A stretch of 64,000 nt of DNA, taken from Leptospira sp. GIMC2001 (GTDB lineage Bacteria; Spirochaetota; Leptospiria; Leptospirales; Leptospiraceae). This document shows, piece by piece, positions 43,258 through 52,169 of this stretch. A program made the position numbers and the translations under genes. The notes below the pieces were generated by a model. The model was not told the DNA's origin. It made no database searches and saw nothing but the letters and a program-made list of their open reading frames with translations. The first letter of the stretch is position 1; every line of letters begins with the position of its first letter. The stretch covers positions 62,001-126,000 of the forward strand of contig NZ_CP115467.1 of NCBI RefSeq assembly GCF_028462125.1. The letters run 5' to 3'.

Positions 43258-44322
43258 TTGAAAACTAAAAAGTTCTTATTTTACCCAATCATACTTTTTG
43301 CATTCCTCTTCCTTGTTGATAAAATATTTCTGCTAGATTCAGTTCGTCTGCTTATCAAGAGCGATTTCACGTATGTCTATTATGAAACCAAAAGTCAACT
43401 TCTTGATATTTTCATAGATAAATACAAAAAGGGTGAATTAACCAAAGACAACAAAAAAGTCATGGTGGTTCTCGGGTCCTCTAGGCTTTTGTATTTTGAT
43501 TCCAAAGAACTTGAACAATTCTATCCAGATTGGGAAATATATAATTTCTCATCCGCTGTTACCACTCCTGCGTACTATTGGTATTTTCTGGAACAGATAT
43601 TGGATGCTGGCGTAAAGCCAGACCTAGTCGTCTTGGAAACAGATCCCAATCAATTCAACATAAATTCCATATTCAAAGAATCGAATCTTACATATAGCTT
43701 TGATTTTCCGTTTATTCTTCGTTATATTGGTTTATTTGGAAGAGATTATTTCAATTACTATCTTGGTAAGACTCTATTCGCGGTAAAAGTAAATAAGCCT
43801 TATTTGGATGCAGCTTTTCGAAATTATAACAATCCAAATCTTCCTTATGTTGAGGCAATGAAAGATACAATTCGTACTTCTTTGATTGAAAATAAAGGAC
43901 ACGCTACTTCGCCAGTAGAAGATTATTTCGAAAAGGATGCAAGTAGTTTGGAAGCAACGAGTCAGCGGACAATTGATTGGCTATTCGCTTCTTATAAGCC
44001 ATCTGAAATGCAGTTTGAATTTTTTGATATTATACTTAAGAATACTAGAGAAAAAGAAATTCCTTTAATCATCGTATGGCCTCAAAGTTCTAAATCTATG
44101 CAAGACAGATTGCGAGCGAATCCCATACTCGATAGTTGGAAGAAGGATATCAATGCGGTAACTGATAAGTATCAGTATAAAATTCACAATATGGATGATA
44201 CCAAGGAATACTACTGCAATAGTTTTGCGGATGGTGGACATATTGCGAAAGATTGTTATAGACCGTTTATAAGATATCTATTCCTGCAATATTTTAAAGA
44301 TTATAAACCTAAAGCCTTGTAG
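43258..44322 (+). CDS. DUF1574 family protein (SGNH-hydrolase-like)
   Basis: 354 residues from a TTG. An N-terminal signal anchor (FLFYPIILFAFLFLVDKIFL) precedes a Rossmann-like SGNH-type domain: VMVVLGSSRLLYFDSKELEQ (the GSSR block I), YNFSSAVTTPAYYWYFLEQI, PDLVVLETDPNQFN, and near the end FADGGHIAKDCYRPFIRYLF with a candidate catalytic Asp/His pair. DUF1574 is greatly expanded in Leptospira and may act on cell-surface polysaccharide or lipid acyl groups; the activity is unproven. Translation may be controlled by the hairpin just upstream. Confidence 0.8.
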   Translation: MKTKKFLFYPIILFAFLFLVDKIFLLDSVRLLIKSDFTYVYYETKSQLLDIFIDKYKKGELTKDNKKVMVVLGSSRLLYFDSKELEQFYPDWEIYNFSSAVTTPAYYWYFLEQILDAGVKPDLVVLETDPNQFNINSIFKESNLTYSFDFPFILRYIGLFGRDYFNYYLGKTLFAVKVNKPYLDAAFRNYNNPNLPYVEAMKDTIRTSLIENKGHATSPVEDYFEKDASSLEATSQRTIDWLFASYKPSEMQFEFFDIILKNTREKEIPLIIVWPQSSKSMQDRLRANPILDSWKKDINAVTDKYQYKIHNMDDTKEYYCNSFADGGHIAKDCYRPFIRYLFLQYFKDYKPKAL

Positions 44323-44334
44323 TTTTTTATTTCG

Positions 44335-44365
44335 AAAGGAAATTACCAGATCATAATTTTCCTTT
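44335..44365. terminator. Probable bidirectional terminator between convergent genes
   Basis: Arms AAAGGAAATT and AATTTTCCTTT (one bulged base) flank ACCAGATCAT between the ends of the DUF1574 gene and the leftward ABC transporter gene. T-rich and A-rich stretches lie on the two sides, as expected for use in both directions. Confidence 0.6.
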
Positions 44366-44392
44366 TCACATATGAGTCGAAGTATCTATAAT

Positions 44393-46177
44393 TTATTTTG
44401 AATCAATTGCGGACGTGATTTTCTCAAGATTCAAACTGTTAGCCATAGCACTAAAGATCTTATAATAAGCAGACTTATTCTTGTATAATGATTCATGAGT
44501 TCCGATTTCAACTATGCGCCCTCTATCTAAGACGACAATTTGATCCGAATCAATAATTTGCGAAATGCTATGTGAAATTACAATAACTGTTCTATTTTCC
44601 TTTAAGGCATCGATACTTTTTTTGATTTCTTCGATCGCTATAGCGTCCAAGCTTGCTGTCGGTTCATCGAGGAAAATTATTTTTGGATCCTTCAAGAATA
44701 AACGGGCTATTGCAATTCGTTGTTGCTGACCTCCGGAAAGAAGGGAAGCTTGCGACTCATATCCATCCGGCAACTCGGATATTTGCTCGTGGATATAAGC
44801 CTTCTTTGCGGCAAGAATAATCTCATGATCTTCGGCATTTGGATCGCCATAGCTGATATTTTCTCTAATCGTACCTTTGAATATATGATTTTTCTGAAGA
44901 ACCAATCCTACTGAATTTCGTAAAATGTTTGTATCATATTCTTCAAGATTGATGCCATCCAAAAATATATCTCCACTACTCGGCTTATAAAATTTATCCA
45001 ATAGATTGATTAGCGTGCTTTTACCGGCTCCACTTAACCCAACCAATGCTGTGACTTGATTGGGTTTAACTGTAAAAGAAATATTTTCCAAAGCGAACGT
45101 TCCATTCGGATAAATAAAATTTACATTCGCAATTCTGAATTCTCCTTCGACTATTTCTGGTGAAAATGTTCCCGATGATTCCACTGCGTTTTCTTCTTCT
45201 AGAATCGAAAAGAATCCTTCTGAATATATAAGAGCATCATTTACTTCATCGTAGATTCTATGCAATTGTCTTATTGGCGCAGATACATTATTGAAAAGCA
45301 AAATATGAAACATTATTGCACCGAGACTCATTGTCCCATTCAAAACAAAATATGCTGTCAGAATAATGATTATGACTATTCCGATCTGTTCTAAAAAACT
45401 TTTTATACTATCGAAAAAATAACTGGTTTTACGAGTTGCTAATTGATTAGAAGTCATTTCAAATTGGATTGTTTCATGTTTATTTGATTCCAATCTTTCT
45501 CTAACAAATGATTTTATTACTGTTATGCTTTCAATTAGTCCAATGATTCCATTATTCTTAGTTTCCCGATAACTCCTCATCTTTCTACGAAATCCCTTTA
45601 GACGAGATGCTTGGATATGACTTATCCAGAAATAGATTGGGATAATACATAAGCTAACAAGTCCAACATAGAAATTTGCTGAGAACATAAAGAAGAGTGC
45701 TACAATCGAATTGGCAAAAAGTGGCAGCACTTCTATAAAAAAATTCTGAACTAAACGAGTTAGGCTAGATATTCCAAGGTCTATACGAGTCTGAAGCTTA
45801 CCGCTTTCATTTTCTTGAGACGTATAAAAAGCCATCCTATATGAAAGAATACGTTCAACAATCTTTTGTGAGAAATCACGTGCGATAAAAATACGTAACT
45901 TTTCTCCATAAAATTTCTGTCCAAAGATCACTATAGAATTTACGATTTCTTTGATAACCAATATAGCACTGATCTGAGCCAATAGAATATAACCTTCTGC
46001 TAATGGGTTAAGATTTTGCAATAACGATTCCAAGCTATCTACGGTGTATCTTAAGATATGTGCATTGACTTGTGCAAGAAATGACCCGATGAGTGTAAAT
46101 CCTAAAGCAAAAAAAACCATCCTTTTATAGGGAAGAACAAACGGTAATATTTTATTGAATAGCTGGATGAGAGTCAA
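44393..46177 (-). CDS. ABC transporter, fused permease and ATPase (MsbA/MDR type)
   Basis: 594 residues, the usual length of a half-transporter. Six membrane segments occupy about 15-310. The ATPase domain has Walker A GLSGAGKSTLINLLDKFY, a Q-loop (GLVLQKNHIFKGTIRENISY), the signature LLSGGQQQRIAIARLFLKDP, Walker B KIIFLDEPTASLD and the H-loop VIVISHS. It works as a homodimer or heterodimer to export lipids, peptides or drugs across the inner membrane; the substrate cannot be told. It stands alone, convergent with the DUF1574 gene and divergent from the PfpI-like gene. Confidence 0.92.
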   Translation of the reverse strand: MTLIQLFNKILPFVLPYKRMVFFALGFTLIGSFLAQVNAHILRYTVDSLESLLQNLNPLAEGYILLAQISAILVIKEIVNSIVIFGQKFYGEKLRIFIARDFSQKIVERILSYRMAFYTSQENESGKLQTRIDLGISSLTRLVQNFFIEVLPLFANSIVALFFMFSANFYVGLVSLCIIPIYFWISHIQASRLKGFRRKMRSYRETKNNGIIGLIESITVIKSFVRERLESNKHETIQFEMTSNQLATRKTSYFFDSIKSFLEQIGIVIIIILTAYFVLNGTMSLGAIMFHILLFNNVSAPIRQLHRIYDEVNDALIYSEGFFSILEEENAVESSGTFSPEIVEGEFRIANVNFIYPNGTFALENISFTVKPNQVTALVGLSGAGKSTLINLLDKFYKPSSGDIFLDGINLEEYDTNILRNSVGLVLQKNHIFKGTIRENISYGDPNAEDHEIILAAKKAYIHEQISELPDGYESQASLLSGGQQQRIAIARLFLKDPKIIFLDEPTASLDAIAIEEIKKSIDALKENRTVIVISHSISQIIDSDQIVVLDRGRIVEIGTHESLYKNKSAYYKIFSAMANSLNLEKITSAIDSK

Positions 46178-46374
46178 ATTTTGAACTTCTAATGTTTTAG
46201 ATTGAAGTATAAACTATTTAACACAGTTTTAAGATCAACTTTTAAATTCTATTTGATTATGATCTTGAATATAAAACGAAATCGATCGAATACCACGTAT
46301 TTATAGAATCGATTAAACTTTTTTCTTGATAAACAAACTTTAATATTTTTGAACGAAGTAATGTTTATCTCAAT

Positions 46375-46394
46375 TTATTAACCTGGGTTAATAA
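46375..46394. promoter_or_regulatory. Palindromic operator candidate before the PfpI-like gene
   Basis: TTATTAACCTGGGTTAATAA: nine-base perfect inverted arms around a TG centre. It ends 47 bases before the ATG at 46442 and lies in the shared upstream region of the ABC transporter gene. The size and symmetry suit a dimeric repressor or activator, perhaps the Crp/Fnr-like regulator encoded just downstream; this link is a guess. Confidence 0.6.
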
Positions 46395-46441
46395 CATTTG
46401 CGAGTTTTCGGATCACTAACTTAAAAAGGAGATTTGTTTAT

Positions 46442-47251
46442 ATGTTGAATCGAATAAAAGTTTTAGTGAAAGGAATTGGGTTTTTAATTTTTAATTGGAA
46501 TTCGAAGTATGAGGCTCAAGAATCCAGCCCTCAGCCTGGATTGATTCTGATTGTGATGAGTGCTGCCAATAATTTGTTGATTGATGAAGAAAGAAATTAT
46601 GAGACAGGCGTTTTTCTTAATGAACTCTATCTGCCCATAGCTGAGTTGAAGAATCAAGGATATAAATTCCAATTTGCTACACCCAATGGCAAGCAAGCTA
46701 ATATAGATCCAGCAGGTTTAAACGATAGGTACTGGACATCAAATGAGTTGAAGTCGGAGGCCATTGAATTCACAAAGACAGATCCTGATTTTTTAAAACC
46801 CATTACATTAGAAAAGGCGATGAGTCAAGTAAGTTCTTACAAAGGTATGATTGTTCCAGGTGGGCAAGGGCTAATGGTGGATCTAATCTATGATGATAAT
46901 ATTCTTTCTTTATTGCGAAAATTTCATGAAAGACAAAAGCCAATCGGATTGATCTGTCATGCACCTGCTTTGCTCACGGCTTTTCCAAAAAATGATAACC
47001 CTTTTGTTGGCTACAATGTAAATTCTGTTACATCAACAGAAGAATGGTTTATAGAAAATTTTGTTATGAACGGAAAACCTAAGATCAGAAAGATCGCAAA
47101 TCTTCTAAGCGATATTGGTTTAAATTATGAAAGTAGTTTTTTCCCAGGTGGTCAATATGCAGTTCGAGATCGGAATTTGATTACAAGTCAGAATCCTTTT
47201 TCTGGTGAACCATTTATCAAATTGTACCAAGAAGCCCTTCTTGATAAATAA
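46442..47251 (+). CDS. DJ-1/PfpI superfamily protein (Hsp31-like)
   Basis: 269 residues from an ATG with an AAGGAG site. The nucleophile elbow is IGLICHAPALLTAF (Cys in CHAPA), with the upstream GMIVPGGQGLMVDLIYDD and the acidic residue in DEERNYETGVFLNE. The fold and spacing match Hsp31-like members of the DJ-1/PfpI superfamily, which act as glyoxalases, deglycases or chaperones on damaged metabolites. About 35 residues before the domain (GIGFLIFNWNSKYEAQESSP) may be a signal or anchor. It is convergent with the Crp/Fnr-like gene and preceded by the palindrome at 46375. Confidence 0.85.
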   Translation: MLNRIKVLVKGIGFLIFNWNSKYEAQESSPQPGLILIVMSAANNLLIDEERNYETGVFLNELYLPIAELKNQGYKFQFATPNGKQANIDPAGLNDRYWTSNELKSEAIEFTKTDPDFLKPITLEKAMSQVSSYKGMIVPGGQGLMVDLIYDDNILSLLRKFHERQKPIGLICHAPALLTAFPKNDNPFVGYNVNSVTSTEEWFIENFVMNGKPKIRKIANLLSDIGLNYESSFFPGGQYAVRDRNLITSQNPFSGEPFIKLYQEALLDK

Positions 47252-47300
47252 AAATTGACTTGGAAGGCGCATATATCGCTAGCTAGATAATTTACTTACT

Positions 47301-47334
47301 TAATAAATAAATAAATAAATAGTTAGTTAGTTAG
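47301..47334. repeat. Tetranucleotide repeat tract between convergent genes
   Basis: About five AATA units (47301-47320) joined to three AGTT units (47321-47334). It lies between the stop codons of the PfpI-like gene and the Crp/Fnr-like gene, outside any reading frame, so it is unlikely to act in phase variation of a protein. Confidence 0.85.
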
Positions 47335-47341
47335 ATTTTGA

Positions 47342-47914
47342 TTACTCATTCTTTTGTGGGAAAATTCTTGCTTTAATTCTACTTAGGCCTACATTCGTAA
47401 TTCCTAAATAAGATGCAATTTCGTGATCTTTGAGTCTCGATGACAGATTGCCTTTCTCATTTAAGAATTCTTTGTATCGTGTTTCAGCGCTGAGTAGAAT
47501 TAGATCTGCTTCCCTTTTTTCTTTTTTTATATACAATGACTCGGCGAGATTTTTCTGTAGGATTATAAAGGGAAGGTAGCCTGCAAATTTTTTCTTCAGT
47601 TCAGTAAAATCAGAAACCCAAACTTGTGATTCTTCAGAAGCAACTATATCGAATCGAGGTGGTAGATTGGTAAGAATGGAAGAATACACTCCAATCGTAT
47701 CTCCTTCTATACAAAAATCTTTGATCAGATTTTTTCTATTTGACTTATAGATCATTTTGAACAAACCAGATTCGATGATTCCAATTTTATAAAAACTTTC
47801 ATTATTTTTAAAAAAGCCTTCATTTTTCAGGTATTTTGTTTTGTGAAAGGATTGCAAAATGGATTTGAGTTGCACTTCTTCAAATCCAAATTTTGCTAAG
47901 TATTTTTCTAACAT
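47342..47914 (-). CDS. Crp/Fnr-family transcriptional regulator
   Basis: 190 residues. The N-terminal cyclic-nucleotide-binding fold is recognisable (FYKIGIIESGLFKMIYKSNR, KDFCIEGDTIGVYSSILTNL), but the canonical phosphate-binding Gly-Glu...Arg cassette is replaced, so cAMP binding is doubtful. The C-terminal winged helix-turn-helix reads SRLKDHEIASYLGITNVGLS with the recognition helix SRIKAR. Similar regulators without cAMP binding are common in Bacteroidetes and Leptospira. It is convergent with the PfpI-like gene, which it may control. The start faces the 362-base spacer on its right. Confidence 0.85.
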   Translation of the reverse strand: MLEKYLAKFGFEEVQLKSILQSFHKTKYLKNEGFFKNNESFYKIGIIESGLFKMIYKSNRKNLIKDFCIEGDTIGVYSSILTNLPPRFDIVASEESQVWVSDFTELKKKFAGYLPFIILQKNLAESLYIKKEKREADLILLSAETRYKEFLNEKGNLSSRLKDHEIASYLGITNVGLSRIKARIFPQKNE

Positions 47915-48041
47915 AGATTCTTTTACGAGATTAAATTTAAATATATTATTGAAAAGAAGAATACAGCACTTAAATTTTATCCTAAGTCAATGCAGACTCC
48001 AAGCATGACATTGCCTAGAGCCGACCTATATATTAGAAACG

Positions 48042-48203
48042 AACTCACTAGTCAATTCCGGATCTGGCACTTATGGCAGAAACAATTGGCGCATACCCAC
48101 CTTAAATGAACTTAAAACATTGATTCAGTGCAATTATAGAACTATGCCAGATTTTACTTTCAACTTTGGAAACAAAGGAACGGTCTCTATTAACTTTTTC
48201 TAA
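48042..48203 (+). pseudogene. DUF1566 gene fragment
   Basis: In the 362-base spacer 47915-48276, a rightward frame with no start reads NSLVNSGSGTYGRNNWRIPT then LNELKTLIQCNY, and ends TAA at 48201-48203. This matches the DUF1566 core of the intact protein at 9623 (LNSGSGYAGKTDWRLPTLDE, LKTLMDY). The upstream half is lost: a TGA in the same frame appears about 15 codons earlier, and the downstream part is shortened. It is a relic of a surface-protein gene. I see nothing else in this spacer apart from the upstream region of the Crp/Fnr-like gene. Confidence 0.75.
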
Positions 48204-48276
48204 ATCTTTCTGCACTTCTGCAATATTGAGTATATTGGATTCTTTAGATAAATATGCAGTACGATAAAAATTTGTT

Positions 48277-49455
48277 TTATTTCTTGATGTAAAAAGGATT
48301 GTCGAATCGAAAAATCTTGAATATTATAGATACAAGAATCCAGCCGAATTTTAATATCATGTTTGACTCAATTGAATATGCGATTTTCGAAATAGTCGAA
48401 CGGAATTTTAAATGTCGAAATAAATTATTTCTTAATAGAGTTTTTGAATAATCATCGAAAGTAAAAATTTTCATCATAAATGCTTTTTCGATCACCGTAG
48501 CAGCTGATTGTCCATATCCAAGTGCAAAACTAATTCCTTCACCAAACAACGGATCTCCTCCAGCGGCGTCTCCAATTAACAGGGCGTTTTCTCTGGATAT
48601 GGGTATTTTGTTCTCCCAGCTATGCAACGGATGTCCTTGGAGATCGCAATTTTCCAAATGAATGCCTCGCTTAAGTAAAGAATCTTGAAGAATATTTTTT
48701 AGATCAGCTTTCACTCGAGAAGTGTTGGTCCGACTGTCAAATATTCCTCGATTGATCATTCTTTGCCCGTTGACAATGGATGGAAAGTCCCAGTAATAGC
48801 CTTGCATACCTGATCGCATGGATCTAAAATCCAAATCTACAAACTTCTGATCAAAAAGATATTCATCTTCTTTGCGACAAGGTGTAAGGACTTCAAGTAA
48901 TCTGCAGACTGTATTATCGTACTTTAATCCTATGGATTTTCGAACTAAACTGGAAGAACCATCTGCTCCAACAAGAGTTCGACAGTCAATCCGTCCTCGA
49001 CTCGTTTCCACATTATATCCGTTAGAGTTCATTTTGGCGGAGAGAAATGTTGTATCTTCTAGGATCTTTACACCTTTGGCTCGAATATTTTCTAAGAGAA
49101 AATGATCAAAGGATGCGCGATTCACAATTTTTAGTACGGGTTTGCCTTTTAAGCTATATCCAATATTTCCATAACGAACTCGAATCTCATTGACAGAGAA
49201 AATATCATTAGGAGGTTCAATTTGTAAATTTTCCAATACTTCCATGGCAGGAATGCTGAGCGCACCACCACAAAGTTTTTTACGTGGATGTATTCTTTTT
49301 TCAATAATGATGATTCTAGGAACCCAATCTAGAGATTTTTGAATTAAATGTAAAGCAAGTGACAAACCTGCGGGACCTGCACCTACGATCAGTACATCAA
49401 CAGATTCTTCAATAGTATCTTTTGAATTATGAAAATTTAAATTCTGGTTGAGCAT
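48277..49455 (-). CDS. FAD-dependent oxidoreductase, geranylgeranyl-reductase type
   Basis: 392 residues. FAD-binding motif DVLIVGAGPAGLSLALHLIQ, then the family's KKLCGGALSIPAMEVLENL (CGG motif), the TLVGADGSSSLVRKSIGL segment and ALLIGDAAGGDPLFGEGISF (GDAAG, binding FAD ribityl). These place it with geranylgeranyl reductases and related polyprenyl or aromatic hydroxylases. Such enzymes saturate or oxidise isoprenoid or quinone-like substrates. It is the last gene of a leftward four-gene operon and starts two bases after the previous stop. Confidence 0.85.
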   Translation of the reverse strand: MLNQNLNFHNSKDTIEESVDVLIVGAGPAGLSLALHLIQKSLDWVPRIIIIEKRIHPRKKLCGGALSIPAMEVLENLQIEPPNDIFSVNEIRVRYGNIGYSLKGKPVLKIVNRASFDHFLLENIRAKGVKILEDTTFLSAKMNSNGYNVETSRGRIDCRTLVGADGSSSLVRKSIGLKYDNTVCRLLEVLTPCRKEDEYLFDQKFVDLDFRSMRSGMQGYYWDFPSIVNGQRMINRGIFDSRTNTSRVKADLKNILQDSLLKRGIHLENCDLQGHPLHSWENKIPISRENALLIGDAAGGDPLFGEGISFALGYGQSAATVIEKAFMMKIFTFDDYSKTLLRNNLFRHLKFRSTISKIAYSIESNMILKFGWILVSIIFKIFRFDNPFYIKK

Positions 49456-49457
49456 TT

Positions 49458-50951
49458 CTATTTTTCTAGGATTGCGAAAGTAGTTATTCCCAGTGTATTG
49501 GTTTTAAGTTCTTTCGACTTTGCAAAAATTGATCGAGATATCAAATCTTCTAGCTCTTCCTTACTGCGATAAATGATTGACCATTCAAGAATATGAGTTA
49601 GAAGTTTTCGATCTTGGTGCGTTGGTGATGTAACATTGATTACGGCTTTTCCTCCTTTTTTTAAGTGAACGAAGATCCAATCCAATAGTTCAACAACTTG
49701 TTCATCCAATAGATAATCGCAGAATCCTATAGCATAGATTAGATCTTGGTCTGATATTCGAAATTGAACTCGACCTTCTAAAACGCCTATAATATTTTGA
49801 TTGATAAAAGCGAATGAATGATTGTTGTTCATTTTTCTATTGAGAATTTCTTGAGCATGGGTTAAGGCTTCTTGATCAATATCTATCATCGTGATATTCA
49901 ATTTTTGACTCGAAGTTTCGTTTAATGCACTTATAAGTTCATAGCCAGATCCTGAAGCTAGGCTCAGAATGGATGTGTTCGATTTGTCCTGTATGCAAGT
50001 ATCTAAAATTATTTCAGTCATGAAGCTGCGATCTTCTCTTCGACTAGTGCAAAAATTCCTACCGAGAAACCACTTATCGATCAATGGTCCCAATTGACCA
50101 TCGCCCCATGGTTGATTGGCATAAATCAATTCGTTAACTTTGAAATCATCTGTAAAGCCTCTTGGTTTCATATAACAGTAGGCCATAGTTTCGCTTAACA
50201 TAAAGCGTGCAAATGTCTCTCGAAATATATACGCACCAATTCCGATATCAAGTTGCTCAGTATCTCGAAATGCTAATAGGTCGTCGAAACCTATTTTGAC
50301 GAGAGATTCCGCTTGAGTGTAAATCTCAAGTAATTCTAGTATATTATCACATAATGTATGTACTGTGGTCTCAACTGATTCAATAGTTCCACCTTTATTC
50401 AAGTATTCGTCGAGTTCTAAAATTTTGGAATTGAATTTATGAATTGCGTCTCTTAGTTCTGGAGGAATCTGTCTATGCGTAATATGTCCTAGTCTTGTAG
50501 CATGGAATCTATTCACCTGAGCAATATCATTTATGTTCAACTCCTTTTGGTTGGCTTGTATATCTCTCAAGCGTTCGGACAGAGTAATAGCTAAAGAGTT
50601 GTAGAAACGAGATGAGAAGCCAGGATCGGACGCAATTAATGAATTGAGGTGAGTTGCATCTATTTGCTGTACGGTGACATTTTCTTCCGCGATAACCGAT
50701 GCGCTTGCGGGTGCGTTCTCTAGAAAGCTCATTTCACCGAAAACTTCGTTTGGTCCCAATCTATCAAAAGTCAATTTGTGATTTTCATTTCCTCCTAATA
50801 TACGAACATATCCAGTCAGTATAATATAGAGCATCGAAAGTTCTGACTTTTCTTCAATTATCAATGCATTATTTTTAAAACTTAGCACTGTCGCATGAGA
50901 AAGTAAATTTTTCCAATCTTGTTCTGTTAGTAACTCAAAAGTTTTACGCAT
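49458..50951 (-). CDS. Cyclic-nucleotide-binding-fold protein fused to a SAM methyltransferase
   Basis: 497 residues. Residues about 10-115 are a cNMP-binding fold (LSMLYIILTGYVRILGG, FGEMSFLENAPASASVIAEE), but the phosphate-contacting Arg is Ala82. A helical region follows (about 150-300, with NELIYANQPWGDGQLGPLID and KWFLGRNFCTSRRE). The C-terminal SAM fold starts near 325 (SILSLASGSGYELISAL, ITMIDIDQEALTHAQEI). The architecture recalls proteins annotated as 3-hydroxypalmitate methyl ester (PhcB-like) biosynthesis enzymes, though I could not confirm this. It overlaps the DUF2236 gene by eight bases. Confidence 0.8.
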   Translation of the reverse strand: MRKTFELLTEQDWKNLLSHATVLSFKNNALIIEEKSELSMLYIILTGYVRILGGNENHKLTFDRLGPNEVFGEMSFLENAPASASVIAEENVTVQQIDATHLNSLIASDPGFSSRFYNSLAITLSERLRDIQANQKELNINDIAQVNRFHATRLGHITHRQIPPELRDAIHKFNSKILELDEYLNKGGTIESVETTVHTLCDNILELLEIYTQAESLVKIGFDDLLAFRDTEQLDIGIGAYIFRETFARFMLSETMAYCYMKPRGFTDDFKVNELIYANQPWGDGQLGPLIDKWFLGRNFCTSRREDRSFMTEIILDTCIQDKSNTSILSLASGSGYELISALNETSSQKLNITMIDIDQEALTHAQEILNRKMNNNHSFAFINQNIIGVLEGRVQFRISDQDLIYAIGFCDYLLDEQVVELLDWIFVHLKKGGKAVINVTSPTHQDRKLLTHILEWSIIYRSKEELEDLISRSIFAKSKELKTNTLGITTFAILEK

Positions 50952-52167
50952 TGCTGCCTTCCTTCACTGCATTTTTCCGTGGGTCTATATTTTGGAGAGT
51001 TTGAGGTATTGCAAATGTTGCGTCGCGTCCATGGAGTCCAATCTCTAATGCACGTTCCCAGAGTCGTTCACCGACAAGGATCGCCAATCGTTTCCCACCG
51101 GGCATAAGTATTCGAATAATTTCAAAACAGAAAACGAAAGGGCGCATAAGCCAAGGTAAGAATCGCCAGAAATTTCTTGATAATCCTAATTCATCGGCAC
51201 GTTTGCGTCCCAGTAAATTTCTGCTTAGTCCAGCTAATATTGATTTGGTTACGTTTAAAAATGGTAAACCGACTATATTCTTCACCATAATCGCACCAGC
51301 TTGGAGCAATGCCTCAGTCAGAAGTAGTGAATCAGATGTCGCTGGTAATCGAATTTTTTCAATTACATCAATCATGCGACGATATTCAGCTCGAGTCGCA
51401 CATAGAATGTCTGTATCTATTCCGATTAGGTATCCGTTATATCGCCAGAATGCATAAATCGATTCTTCTTCTTTTCTGTTAATCAACATTCCCCAGTTCC
51501 GTAATGCATCAACAACCGTCATTGAAAACAATACATTGGTACCTAGTAAATGCCATTGGTTAATCGGAATTCCCCAAGCCTGAGAATCCCATCGATTGGA
51601 TTTTAGGAGAAGACGTCGAACCTGGGCATGCATTAGCCTCACTCTAACACAAATTTTGAAACCATTCCCAAATCTTTCCATTCCGCCTGGTTTGATGCAT
51701 TCGTATACATATCTCGCGGTTTCCATTAGTCTGCGAGGTGCACGTTGAACAAGCCGCCCGGAAAAAAGTAGAGGCCTGCTTCCTTCTGGATCGAGGTATC
51801 CGGTAGGCAAGGAATGGCATAATAAAGCTGCAGCTCCAAGACCACCAGCTCGCATAAAAGTTGCGGCTCCATAATTTATTTCCTCTCGATCAAGCCATAT
51901 CGGAATGGTATCCAATTGAGCGAAGAAATTCACCAATGATTCTGGGGGCATTGATATTGAATGGATTCCGTTTTCTAATGCTTGGTTCAACATAGCACTG
52001 CCTTTACCAGGAGCCATATTCGCGAAGTCATTTGTCACTTCATCTGCTAATGGATCGGATTTCCAAAATTCGATCCGTATTCTATCTACCAGCAAATTCT
52101 CATTACTATTTTCAGAAAATTGTTTCGAACTTCCTGTGTGCATGAAAGAATGTATCGATCTGTTCAA
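50944..52167 (-). CDS. DUF2236 / MpaB-like (latex-clearing-protein superfamily) oxygenase
   Basis: 407 residues without a signal peptide. The family core is visible: GAATFMRAGGLGAAALLCHS, SGRLVQRAPRRLMETARYVY, CVRVRLMHAQVRRLLLKSNR followed by WGIPINQWHLLGTNVLFS, where His and Arg fit the haem-contact positions of the superfamily. Related proteins include the rubber oxygenase Lcp and the fungal MpaB, which cleave isoprenoid chains. Next to a geranylgeranyl-reductase-like protein and two methyltransferases, it may oxidise an isoprenoid or lipid substrate. This role is inferred from context. Confidence 0.82.
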   Translation of the reverse strand: MNRSIHSFMHTGSSKQFSENSNENLLVDRIRIEFWKSDPLADEVTNDFANMAPGKGSAMLNQALENGIHSISMPPESLVNFFAQLDTIPIWLDREEINYGAATFMRAGGLGAAALLCHSLPTGYLDPEGSRPLLFSGRLVQRAPRRLMETARYVYECIKPGGMERFGNGFKICVRVRLMHAQVRRLLLKSNRWDSQAWGIPINQWHLLGTNVLFSMTVVDALRNWGMLINRKEEESIYAFWRYNGYLIGIDTDILCATRAEYRRMIDVIEKIRLPATSDSLLLTEALLQAGAIMVKNIVGLPFLNVTKSILAGLSRNLLGRKRADELGLSRNFWRFLPWLMRPFVFCFEIIRILMPGGKRLAILVGERLWERALEIGLHGRDATFAIPQTLQNIDPRKNAVKEGSNA

Positions 52168-52169
52168 AT

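Noticed and set aside
47301..47334. Phase-variable repeat
   Set aside because: The tetranucleotide tract lies between two stop codons and outside any promoter or reading frame that it could switch.
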